A DNA stretch of 64,000 nucleotides from Synchiropus splendidus (lineage: Eukaryota > Chordata > Actinopteri > Syngnathiformes > Callionymidae), in NCBI RefSeq assembly GCF_027744825.2, contig NC_071336.1, positions 27,746,501 through 27,810,500 of the forward strand, read 5' to 3'. The translations under genes and the position numbers were made by a program. The notes under the pieces were generated by a model that was not told where the DNA came from, did not search any database, and worked only from the letters and a program-made list of their open reading frames with translations. The first letter of the stretch is position 1; each line of letters begins with the position of its first letter. Below, in pieces: positions 22,309 through 32,264 of the stretch.

Positions 22309-23263
22309 TGAAGGAGAAGCTTTAACACTTGCCCAGCCTGCACCACTCTTTTTTCGGGAGCCTTCACTTATTTCTGTGAGATAAGAACGGCTTTGTCAGA
22401 GGCAGATAACCTTGAACATTCTGTTAACACACTGGCTTTTATATTTTATCATGTAAAGAAGAGGGAATATATTAGCATTGAACACTCACAATGAGAATTC
22501 ACTCAACAATGTTAATCCACCTTTACAAGGGATAAATGCAGTTCATTGACTATATGGAGAGTTAGGTTGTACAAAATGTGTTTCACCTACTGTCGCCGTA
22601 TATGTACTCTATAAGGAAAATACATTTCCTGGGCAAAACTGATGTCTGTCACCTAGTGGTGCGTTATTTTATGATGTCCTGCGAGAGGTCTATGGGAAGC
22701 CAAATAGATTTGATTTTGGCCATTATTTATAGTTGCCAATACAAAGCAGCGAACTTCTGCCTCAGAAACAAATTGGAAGAAATTGAGTCTGAACAGACGT
22801 TTGAGTACAGATGATAGGAACAGCAGGGTTCTTCCTGCGCAGTCGGGGGCAGAGATGACCAAAGCAAACGCCCGCGTCTCTTCTTTGGCACTTGGACTCA
22901 GGAGATATGTTGGAGTTTAAATGAACACATTTTACTGTGGTCTTGTCAGCCCATCTTTTTGAGCCTTGTCGGTCACTGCAGTTACCTACACTGTACAGCC
23001 ATCATGGTGTACACTAGTTAAGGTATCGTTTTAGAAGTCAAGCAGTTTGATGACGAATAAAGAGGCTTTGAGAGACAATTTCTTGGCAGTCGTTCATCAT
23101 ACAGATGGATAAGACCTGTGCCACATTGGAGACAAGTGAGAATAGCGCTTCAAAACGAGACTGAGAAACCCACAAATATGCTCAATGCTGCCCTCCAGAA
23201 CTCATTGTGACTTGGAAATGGCAAGCAGGAAGGTGACAAGTCTGATAAACTTAAACTTTACAA
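22309..23263. other. Intergenic or intronic DNA, no gene recognised
   Basis: Overlapping frames on both strands at 22578-22862 have no known motif. No repeats recognised. Confidence 0.5.
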
Positions 23264-23570
23264 TACAAGTAACATCCAACTTACGACCGGGATCGGTTCG
23301 GATCAACCGGTTGTAAGTCAGATTGGACGTAAGTCGAATGCCATTCAGAATAGTTGACACGAGGGTTATAGGTTCTACTGTAGTGGTAGATCACTGTGTG
23401 AGAGTGAGATGCTGGGATACTGTGCTGCCGTAACTGTCGTAGGCTTTGCCAGGCTGCTACGTGCTGAGGTGCCAGACATTGAATAACAAAAAAAAAAAAA
23501 AAAAGAGCATCTGCGCGCCGTGGTCGTAAGTACAGGAGGACGTAAGTCGAGCAGTCGGATGTCACTTATA
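23264..23570. mobile_element. About 300-bp inverted-repeat element, copy 1
   Basis: The left end tacaagtaacatccaactta and right end gcagtcggatgtcacttata are inverted repeats, and related words (cgtaagtcagattggacg, gtggtcgtaagtac, gacgtaagtcgagcag) recur inside. Copies lie at 27224-28180 and 59441-59727. All three share a central ccagacattgaata followed by an A-run. The ends fall at TA dinucleotides, compatible with TA target duplication (Tc1/mariner-like), but the superfamily is not proven. The 94- to 152-codon minus-strand frames crossing it arise from the repeat. Confidence 0.7.
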
Positions 23571-24124
23571 AAGTTCCTGTGCCATCCTTGTGGTATGATG
23601 AATTGCCATAGAATGTGACGCGCTTGTGGTGGGCAACATGAGTCGCATAATTTGAAATAAATAAATAAAAATAGAGTTCCAAGCACACACGCACACTTCA
23701 TTTGTGGTAGTATAAACACAGGCCCAGATCTGCTGCATGTGTGACTGAGATGTGTGATATGGCTCATGAAATATGTACAGTGCAGCGCTCTCCCGACCAG
23801 TGACTGGGGCCCAAACAGAGAGGAGCTTCTCAAAATCTAAACTCATTAAAAACATACCTGAGGTCGACAGCGTGACAGGAATGGGTCACTGGCCTTGCTG
23901 TCATCAGCATCAACATTTCCATTGGGCAGCACATTTCTCTTGCCAATTTAGTTAAGTTACATCAGGAAAAGTCCCTTTATTCTGCTGTGTTGCATTTCAG
24001 AATGTTTTTCCTGTTTGTGGTGAAATAAAATGTGAACGTAACATGTCACACACGCACACTACTCATCACACTTCAAGCTAACTGGAAGTTAGCAGCGTCA
24101 TCCTGATCCACCAGTCGGCTCCTG
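23571..24124. other. Intergenic or intronic DNA, no gene recognised
   Basis: Plain sequence with a short aataaataaataaa run near 23655-23670 and no identifiable repeat or gene. Confidence 0.5.
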
Positions 24125-24920
24125 TTGATGGTGTTGAGAATGCAGTCAGAGTTGAGTCCCTCACAGATGACAGCGTGGCAGCAACATGCTGAGGTCATCC
24201 AGAGAGCAGGGTGGTCTCACCGCTTCGTCCTGAAGGTCACAGCTGACTTCCACTCAGGGTCAGTGAAGGAGCTTCTGTCTTCAGTGTCGAGTTCTCCTCT
24301 GAATGTTTGCCACTCGATGTGCTGCTCAAGAGCAACTCCATTCTCCTGTGTGATCAGAAGAATATGGGAGATCAGAGTTTGTTCCTCGATGTCGGACCGA
24401 CAGTGAAGCTGACTTGTGACGGCGTAGGACCAAACCAGAGTGTTCAGTGGGCCTATGAGAATTACAGAACAGATGGATCAGCTATTATCGCCGATGAAAC
24501 AACTTCAGTTTACGGACACCAGCTGGTGAAGAACAAACCTCCTCTTCTGCTCACTGTTGACAGACCTTCTGTTCTCGTCTCCTTCTTCTGCCTGGAGAAG
24601 AAGCAGCACAGGTGCGACCAACACTGTGGGCTCTATGTTTACAGTATATTCCACCAGAGTTTATCCTGCGCTTGCTGGGAGAGAGTATGGAGCTGAACTG
24701 TTTTGGACGGCAGCACAAAGCAAGGGCACGTCTGGAGGATGGATATTTCACTGCGGTTCGATGTGCGGCGCCACATCTATACACGCTGATCGAGGACTGT
24801 ACAACGCGTTTCTTTCTGACACGCGCCTGATCTGGTGTCTGTCTGAGGGACTGTGCAGAGTTCTTGTGTATGGTGATGAAAGAAGGTCTGTGTGTTCGGG
24901 TCTGAGATCCTGGTGATGCT
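24125..24920 (+). pseudogene. Possible degraded immunoglobulin-like receptor fragment
   Basis: A plus-strand frame at 24307-24696 encodes LFLDVGPTVKLTCDGVG with a tryptophan 11 residues after the cysteine (SVQW) and, some 58 residues on, LVSFFCLEKK. This C...W...C spacing fits an immunoglobulin-type beta sandwich. Another frame (24612-24830) encodes PPEFILRLLGESMELNCF, which resembles the start of a second such domain. The two lie in different frames, and stops or shifts separate them from the upstream frame at 24125-24406, so no continuous gene is visible. ttctcctgtgtgatcag|aag near 24350 and gcacag|gtgcga near 24610 could be splice sites. I infer a decayed exon cluster or pseudogene; chance resemblance or another beta-sandwich family remains possible. 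Confidence 0.3.
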
Positions 24921-26225
24921 CAGAGAACCGGCGGTTGATCACCATCTGATGAGGTCTGGTGCGGCCCAGTGTTGTGATGGAGATGATGCTGTGTGTTGTC
25001 ATGGCAATGTTGGTGTGAGACAGCAGCAGCTCCCAGCACAGTCATACTTTTAAGAAGGCCATGATGCATATATACAGTATGTACTATATACTATATATCC
25101 AGACAGAAGTGTGCCACATTTTTCAGGGCTGTTCTGTCGCAGTCAGTAGCTCTCGCTGAAGGATTTGGGTCAAAGCTGATCAAGACTCACTGGCGCAGTT
25201 TTACTGCTGCAGAAGCAGCAGAGGACGTTTTACTGACTGGACTGTAATACTGGAACACCTCATTGTTCCACGTGGTTCATAAGACACTTGCTTACCTAAA
25301 CAAACTGGCACCACAAAATAAATAATGAAATAAAGATGTCCATGGATGAAGTTCACCCGCTAATTTCCCCACTGACTGTTCAAACTAGCTAACACTGCTC
25401 TCCTGCTTAATTGGGCTTCGCCGCGAAAGAGTCAGGTCCACAGACGCGGAGGCGATGGCCTTGATTTGCATTTAACTGGCCCCGCCACTGCACAATTCTC
25501 CAGACAGGACATTATTGCACTTTAATTGAATTTGTAGCGCAAAGGTAGCGCTGATGCTAGTGTGTAACTCACAAGAGAGAGGCGGAGTAAACACTGTCTA
25601 CTGTGTAGTTCATTGTTTTATTATTTTAAACAACCAGTCTGTCGGGATCTAGCGTTTAAAAGAAAGAAAATATATGGATTAAAGTATTCGCATGAGATTA
25701 CTGGACAGTGGTGTGTCATGCAGAATAGCTATTGGAAGCCGCCTCGCTGTACAGACTCAAGTTTGCTGCAAGTGGCCTCAAGGAATTAAACCTCTGACCT
25801 TCTTACCAATTGGCCACTTTTTGCTGCCTGCTGCCTAACCATGTTACGTACATGATTTCCTAAATTATACACATTTTTTAATCAAATAATTCATGAGAAC
25901 TGATCTATTATTTAGCATTTCAAACGTCAAACTACTACGATGTGACAAGAAATAAAGAACAGTAAATGAATGGACAACTGCTAAAGAAGCAAACAGTACC
26001 TATGTTTCATCAGAAAACTGTTTAACAAGAAAATATATTTTACACAGAATACTTACTCATCACTCAACGTCGGATTTCCCAGTCGGACAGCGGGAGAGTT
26101 TGTAATCCAAGATGGCTGCTCTGCGTGTCAACAGCAAGGAGCCCTCCTATATTATTGTATTTTATTCAACTTCTATCGATCGTTTCTTTCTCTAAATCAG
26201 TCAAATACATATCATGGTTTGATGC

Positions 26226-26244
26226 ATATATATATATATATATA
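26226..26244. repeat. (TA)n microsatellite
   Basis: Short uninterrupted run. Confidence 0.9.
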
Positions 26245-26720
26245 GAAATATTTGTGCAGTGTAATTTTCAATGTCTGTGCATTATATGCAAACTCCAATG
26301 TGGTCCATGCTAAGAACGGCTTTTTAGCCCTGTCGATACCTGCGATACTGTTTACAGGGAGTTTAAGTCTCTGCCTCTTCTCTCTGCCTCTCTTGGTTCA
26401 CATGAGGCGGAAGTAGATGGGCTGGACTTCGGCTCCCAATGGGTTGTCTCCCTTCGGTCCCTGGAACGTGTTGAACTTGGTTGTGACGTCACTCCCTAGC
26501 TGAGATTTTTTTCACATCTTTTTTGTTGGATTTATTCGTGTGCTTTGTAGTCGGTTAACCTCAGCTGGTGTTGGTGGTGTATTCGCCTGCTCATGTTCTT
26601 CTTCAGCGAAGCACAAACTGGGCTTTGCCATATCGTGTGTTTACAACAGATTCAGGGCATTTTTCACTTTCAATGTGTAGGATGTGATTTCCTTTTGGAC
26701 CGAGTCATCACACCAGTGAT

Positions 26721-26744
26721 TTATTATTATTATTATTATTTTAT
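26721..26744. repeat. (TTA)n microsatellite
   Basis: About eight trinucleotide units. Confidence 0.9.
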
Positions 26745-27223
26745 CTCTAATGGTTTTTTTTTAGTATCAACTTGCACTGCTTGTCCTTTTTTGTCTTTAA
26801 CAGGCCCAGCAAATAAACTCAAGGGACGAATTAACGTCCGACAAATTATCTCCTCAAGTGGCGCCGCGTGCGGCGTCAACAATCAATCGACTTCTTACAC
26901 CCGGTGGACTCTTTTTTTGGGGAGGCTCAGCCTGCGAGTGCCATTTACAAGCTCAGTCATTACCGGCAATGATTAAGGAAATGTTCACGGTGGGCTTTTT
27001 CAATACGTGAAGTTGTAACTGGTAAATGCTCTTCAGGGATCATTGAAATCTCAGGCTTCAAGGCATCCCTGGATTTTACCTTTGATGGAACGAAAATGGA
27101 AACTTTTTCAACAGTTTATTACATAACAGTTACAGCTATTGATGGGAACTCAGTTTGCCTCACTTGGATCTTTTTTTTTCATTTTCTTTTATCAGGGTTT
27201 GCTGCTTCAACTCCAACTACATG

Positions 27224-28180
27224 TACAAGTAACGTCCGACTTACAACACAACAAACTTGAGCTCAATTCCCAGAAGACAGTGGAGATGGTCATAGACTTC
27301 AGGAGAGTAACAGTTTCTCTGTCCCCTCTCATGTTGGCTGGTTTACCCATTCCCATTGTGGACTCCTTCTGCTTCCTGGGAACCACCATTACTGAGGACC
27401 TCAAATGGGAGCCAACCATCAAGTCCCTCGTCAGGAGGAAGAGCAGAGAATGTTCTTCTTGAGGCCGCTACAAAAACTACGACTGCCGACAAAGTTGCTG
27501 GTGGAGTTCTACACGGCCATCATCTGGACTGGATGATGGCCATGTAGAACTCTATCACTGTCTGGTACAACAGCGCCACCTCCAGGGACAAGAGCAGAGT
27601 GCAGCGCATCGTACGTTCTGCTGAGAAGGTGATCGGTTGCAGCCTGCCACCTCTTCAGGACCTGTATGTCTCCAGGACCCAAAGATGTGCAGGTCGGATC
27701 AGAGCCGACCCTTCTCACCCTGGACATGGACTGTTTGTCCCTCTTCCCTCTGGCAGGAGGCTACGGTCCATCCAGACCAGAACGTCCCCTCACCTTCTTC
27801 CCCTCGGCCGTTATTTTATTTTATTCCGAAGCACTTTCTATGTTGGTGGGATCCCCACTGACCATGGCAATTCATTTGATTTTGATTCTTGACGACCGGG
27901 ATGAGTTCCGACCAACCAGTCGTAAGTCAGATTGGACGTAAGTGGAATGCATTTCAAAATGGCCGACACTAGGGTTATAGGTACGACTGTAGTGGTAGAT
28001 GGCTGTGTGAGAGTAAGATGCTGGGATACAATGCTGCCGTAATTGTCGTACGTGTTGCCGGGCTGCTACGTGCTGCGGTGCCAGACATTGAATAAAAAAA
28101 AAAAAAAAGCATGTGCTGGCTGTGGTTGTAAGTGCGGGTGGACTTAAGTCAAGCAGGTCATAAGTCGGGTGTTAGTCGTA
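27224..28180. mobile_element. About 300-bp inverted-repeat element, copy 2, split by a LINE
   Basis: The left end tacaagtaacgtccgactta (27224-27243) is followed by foreign LINE sequence. The element resumes near 27891 with gacgaccgggatgagttccg and continues to ttaagtcaagcaggtcataa and gtcgggtgttag. Compared with copies at 23264 and 59441, the break falls inside the sequence cgacttac|gaccggg. The LINE therefore landed after this element did. Confidence 0.75.
27247..27890 (+). mobile_element. LINE reverse-transcriptase C-terminal fragment, frameshifted
   Basis: Encodes in pieces: LELNSQKTVEMVIDFRR, VDSFCFLGTTITEDLKWEP (27244-27462), then in another frame FLRPLQKLRLPTKLLVEFYT, then QRIVRSAEKVIGCSLPPLQD and GRIRADPSHPGHGLFVPLP followed by SGRRLRSIQTRTSPHL (27599-27810). 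This is the downstream part of a fish non-LTR reverse transcriptase, same family as 14755-15055. At least two frame breaks, plus a palindromic replacement at 27504-27552 with a stop inside, show it is dead. The 3' end has the cactgaccatggcaattcat block and a gattttgattc tail. Confidence 0.8.
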
Positions 28181-30216
28181 GTTAAAGCCTCCCCAACATT
28201 GCAGTAGTTGTGGTTTCTATTTGCTTAACTACATTCCACTAATAGTTTGAAATTTCAATGAAGTCAGGCCCTTATCGTCTGAGCGAAGAGCCTTTCATAT
28301 CAGGCAGCTACATGGATGAGTTGTGCTTTTCCATCTATACGCAGCGCTCAGCTTTTCCACTCGACTCCCAGAATAATTGAGATTGAACAACAGCTGCAAC
28401 CGGTCCCCTGCGTCCATCTGGATGAGCCATTGTCGGGTGTGTTTCCTCGCAGAGACAAAGCTTGCAGCAGTGAGAAGACGGACTTGGAGCAGTAATCCTC
28501 ATTTTCGTGTTCATTAGCTCAGCGTAACCTTAGAAACCTAACCAGGTATTGCGTCCTTACAGCTCTCCTCGGTGCTTTTAATTAGCAGGGAATGCTGGCT
28601 ATGTCAGGTGGACAGCCGCGACGACTTTTGTTCAAGTCGCACTAATTAGAATTCTCACAGAGGTAAAACCTTCTAATAAGGGAGCGTAGCATTAAGATGC
28701 TGTCTCCTTGGTAGTGATCGCCTTCCAACCTCTAAGTGGAATTGACAGTCGTCCTAAGCCTCCATGTGAAACGCAACACTCCCAGTCACACAAGTGCAAC
28801 CCTGACGGAGAAAGTCTTAATTAAAGCCCCCATTAGACGGAGAGGCACGGGTGACTGACTTGTGTGGGAATGTAGAGGCATGTAAAAGCCTCCTACATCT
28901 TTGAACGTCTGCCAGGGTTTCAAAGGGAAATCTTGAAAGAATAGCATTCAGTCTTTCATTGGAGTTCTGCTAGGTTCAAAGACAGATGGCTCGACAGACA
29001 TTAGCCAACCTTGACTTATCCGGATAAATATCCTGCGACGTGCATTATGAGCCTCATCTTATAGAGGGTTGAGTGACTTCCAACATGCTGAACCAAAAGT
29101 CTCAAGTTGTTCTCCTCCTCCTTTTCACTCCTTTAAGTAGCTTCAGATGAATCTAAGTCAACCACCATATCTTTATATCAATGTCCGCACGCCCACATGT
29201 ACAGACCAGGAAGTGAGCGAGAGCTGTGAGTGAATGTTGGTGCCATGAGAAATGGGATCTGCACTGACTCACTTTAGTTTTTCCCACCTCTGTTTCTGTT
29301 ACGCAGCATGTCTCACCTCTCTCTCCCTTGCAAAATAAATAACATAAAAATATCACCACCTGCATTCACCTCAGCTAAAAGCCGCCTCTTGGTTCAGAAA
29401 CATCGCCCGTTGAACAGATTCCCTCAAATACACTGATCTGACCTGGTTAGTCCATCTTTGGCTCTGATGGCTGGTGTCTCAACTAGAGTCCAGACCTTAA
29501 ACCCCTTTAGGATGTGTTGGGAAGGGTTTGCTCACCGGTGTTCATCTCCCACCATCAACACAGGATCTTTTTAAGAAATAAATATGTTCATATTATGGAT
29601 GTTACAGAAGCTTTTGGAAAACAATGCTGTAAAATATGGTGTCGTCAAAGCTGAGTTATAGTAAGAGTTATATTATTTATATTTAGATTTATTTGTCCAG
29701 AATGTTTTTACTTTCCTGCCTGGTAATTGTACACTGTAAATAATAGTATAATAAATCCATTTACATCCAAACTCATTGACTAAAATGTAACTTTTAAAAG
29801 TATTTGACTTGAGCCAATTGCGCTGGTTTACTTTCCTCATTTACTTATTCACTTATTGACAGTATATTTCTTATTTCAAGTGGGAAATATTTGAATATAC
29901 TTGTCACATCTGCTATCCGAATTCGAATTAAGGCAGTAACTATCCATTTTAAGTTGAACATTTGATTTATTATTATAATTTTTTTAACTACAATGTTATC
30001 GAAGCATCCTCAAACATATTCAGCATAGCCTGAGTGATATTTGCGCGTAACTGTGATGTGCGTCTAGTGGGCACCGCCCCTGCTGGCTCACGTTGAGGAT
30101 GCACTCTGTCTGTTTGAAAGGTTCAGTTGTGAGCAATGGTTTTCCACCTCACTCCTCATGATTCTGGATCTGGTTCTGGCAGGAACATGGTGGTGTTTAC
30201 TGTTATTGGTGCTCCA
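28181..30216. other. Intergenic or intronic DNA, best candidate for regulatory conservation
   Basis: 28250-28880 is repeat-free, balanced in composition and rich in TAAT cores: ataattgagattgaac, tgcttttaattagcagggaa, cgcactaattagaattc, agtcttaattaaagc. In fish genomes such blocks often align across vertebrates near developmental genes, but I have only composition to go on. No coding gene recognised from 28181 to 30216. Confidence 0.4.
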
Positions 30217-30371
30217 GTCCTCCCACTGTGTTTCTGCCAACAATCTAGCATTTATCTAGACCATCTAATTTGTCGATCTAACCAGTAAAACCACTTCCAC
30301 AATGCAAGAGTCGCTCACGGCAGAGAGGTGTTTCTGTATGAGGCGCTGACCTCTGCTGGAGGTCCTTACTG
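30217..30371 (+). repeat. Local duplication unit, copy 1
   Basis: Nearly the same sequence as 31961-32120: gtcctcccactgtgtttctg, ccaacaatctagcatttatc, accagtaaaaccacttccac, and the closing ctctgctggaggtcc. Differences are small indels. Confidence 0.85.
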
Positions 30372-31325
30372 ATGCACAGTGACATGGAAACCTTGAGCCC
30401 TAGCAATTAAAGTAGTCGTGAGTGTTTCATAAAACTCCATTGTTCTGTGAATGCTGTGAGGCGTCCTGTGCTTCCCACTTTTTTTTTTTGGTAGAAAATA
30501 GGATTGCTGCTGACTCAAAGTGTCTATACAATGGGCCGCATCACTGGACCAAACGGCCCCCAGCGGTCCTCCCTGCATGCCAGTTACTAATAATGTCACA
30601 AAGATTGTAGCTCTGCAGGGCTGAACCCACAGTGTAGCTGCAGGCCATCTACTGTTCCAGCGCTTCCTGTCAGAGCTTTTACTGCACACGACGAGGCGCG
30701 GGCCTTATTAAACAAGAGAACCAAGTCTGACAACAAACATTTCGCTGCATGTAAAACAGGGTTTTAATGTGGGTACCACGCGGCGTTTAAACACGAAAAC
30801 ATCCGCACACAGGAACCTACTTCATTATAACTTGACACTGTTTTCCGCCACCTCGTAAGGCTTCTGTGAGGTTTTTGTTGACTTTTTAAATATGAAAACT
30901 TTCTCTTGCATAGTTTTAGGAGCCCGTCAAGTGGAGCTTCACAACTCACCCACTCACCTACTTGTCATTCCCTCATTAGCTCTCTAGTTTCACATTTGGC
31001 TCATGCTCCCCTCCTCACTTCCGTACCTCCTCTGCCAAATTAAAGTTATCTTTGTCAGTACTTCTTTTTCCAGTTCACTTAAGCTCTCTGATCGTTGTTG
31101 GATTCTATGGTTGAAATAGTTTTCAGTCATTGGCTCATCAATGACTGGAAGGTCCTATTGTGAGGACGATATGGATTTATATAACCATTAAGATGCTAAA
31201 TATTACACAGAATACTGTTTATTACCCTGTGGTTTGTATTTACTTCACAGTTTATTTTATATTTATATAAATGTTTTATAATAATAATATTTATATTATT
31301 TTCTATATTATGTATATACTGTATA
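30372..31325. other. Intergenic or intronic DNA, no gene recognised
   Basis: Small frames on both strands at 30366-30689 show no domain. AT-rich near 31250-31320. Confidence 0.5.
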
Positions 31326-31912
31326 CAGTGGTGCCTCGGTTTTCGAACGTCTTGGAATTAGAACAAAATTTACGAGATTTTTTTGCTTCGGATTTCAAAC
31401 GAAAATCCAGAACTCAAACGCCCCTGAAAAAAGCCGGAAAAAAACAAAACGTGCGCGGACCGATCAGCTGACCCCACAGACGTGTCCCGTAAGCTACATT
31501 TACTGACTGTTTTTTCTTCATATTGAGGTGTAAAACCTTTCCTGTCTCCGCACTGGACCGTGGTAGAGTGTCACAAGGGAGGTGCTCCTCGACTTGGTTT
31601 ATGACTTAGTCACAGCCAAACTGCACAGAAGCGCACATTCAGAGCTGGACACGCACCGGGCACCTCTTCCCTTCTGGAGAGACGTCACTCACTCGCCAAC
31701 CCCTCCCACATGCAGCGGCCACACACATAGAGGAACAGCGCACCTGCAGCACACACTCTACATTCACTCCTACAAAAGACTATTTTAAGGCTTGGAACGC
31801 ATTATTTCTTTTTCCATTCATTGTAATGGGAAAAATCGATTCAGATTTCGAACAAATCGCTTCTCGAACATCCGTCTGGAACAGATTGTGGTCGAGAACC
31901 GAGGTACCACTG
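31326..31912 (+). mobile_element. 587-bp non-autonomous Tc1/mariner-type element, copy 1
   Basis: It begins cagtggtgcctcggttttcg and ends cgagaaccgaggtaccactg, clear terminal inverted repeats, flanked by TA on both sides (31324-31325 and 31913-31914) as expected for Tc1/mariner insertion. Longer subterminal inverted blocks are also present (tcgaac, ttcgaacaaatcgcttctcg). The 36251-36964 copy is the same element reversed. The interior has no transposase frame. An uninterrupted duplicate of the insertion site lies at about 32148-32200. Confidence 0.85.
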
Positions 31913-31960
31913 TATTACATATATATAGTCATGTGATCATTGGAGTCTGAAAAAAAATGA

Positions 31961-32120
31961 GTCCTCCCACTGTGTTTCTGCCAACAATCTACCATTTATC
32001 TAGAAATCTAGACCATCTAATTTGTTGATCTAACCAGTAAAACCACTTCCACAATGTTGGCTCATGGCAAAAAGAGGTTTCTGTAAAGGGCGCTGAACTC
32101 TGCTGGAGGTCCGTAGTGAT
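31961..32120 (+). repeat. Local duplication unit, copy 2
   Basis: Counterpart of 30217-30371, preceded by tagtcatgtgatcattggag at 31926-31945, which is itself repeated at 32174-32193. Confidence 0.85.
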
Positions 32121-32173
32121 ATAATATAGTGATACATATATAGTGATATATGTATGTACTGCATATTATATAT

Positions 32174-32264
32174 GTAGTCATGTGATCATTGGAGTCTGTT
32201 GGAGAGAAAAAATTTGTTGGTGCTCCAGTCATCCTGCTGTTTCTGTCAGCAATTTCAATTATCT
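32174..32264 (+). repeat. Local duplication unit, partial copy 3
   Basis: Carries tagtcatgtgatcattggag, then gttggtgctccagtcatcct and gctgtttctgtcagcaat, matching the starts of copies 1 and 2 before diverging. Confidence 0.65.

Larger units (their letters stand above)
24921..27223. other. Intergenic or intronic DNA with microsatellites
   Basis: Contains (TA)n at 26226-26244 and (TTA)n at 26721-26744. 25385-25560 is a CpG- and TAATT-containing block (ttaattgggcttcgccgcga, gcactttaattgaatttg) of enhancer-like composition, and 26815-26900 a similar one. A 127-codon frame at 26593-26976 crosses the TTA repeat and shows no domain. Confidence 0.45.

Noticed and set aside
23375..23833. 152-codon minus-strand frame with a run of phenylalanines
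   Set aside because: Generated by the inverted-repeat element and its central A-run.
30481..30489. Homopolymer T run, and A runs at 18414, 23489, 28096 and 59636, as retroposed poly(A) tails
   Set aside because: Those at 23489, 28096 and 59636 are a shared internal feature of the inverted-repeat element; the others have no gene-like sequence upstream.
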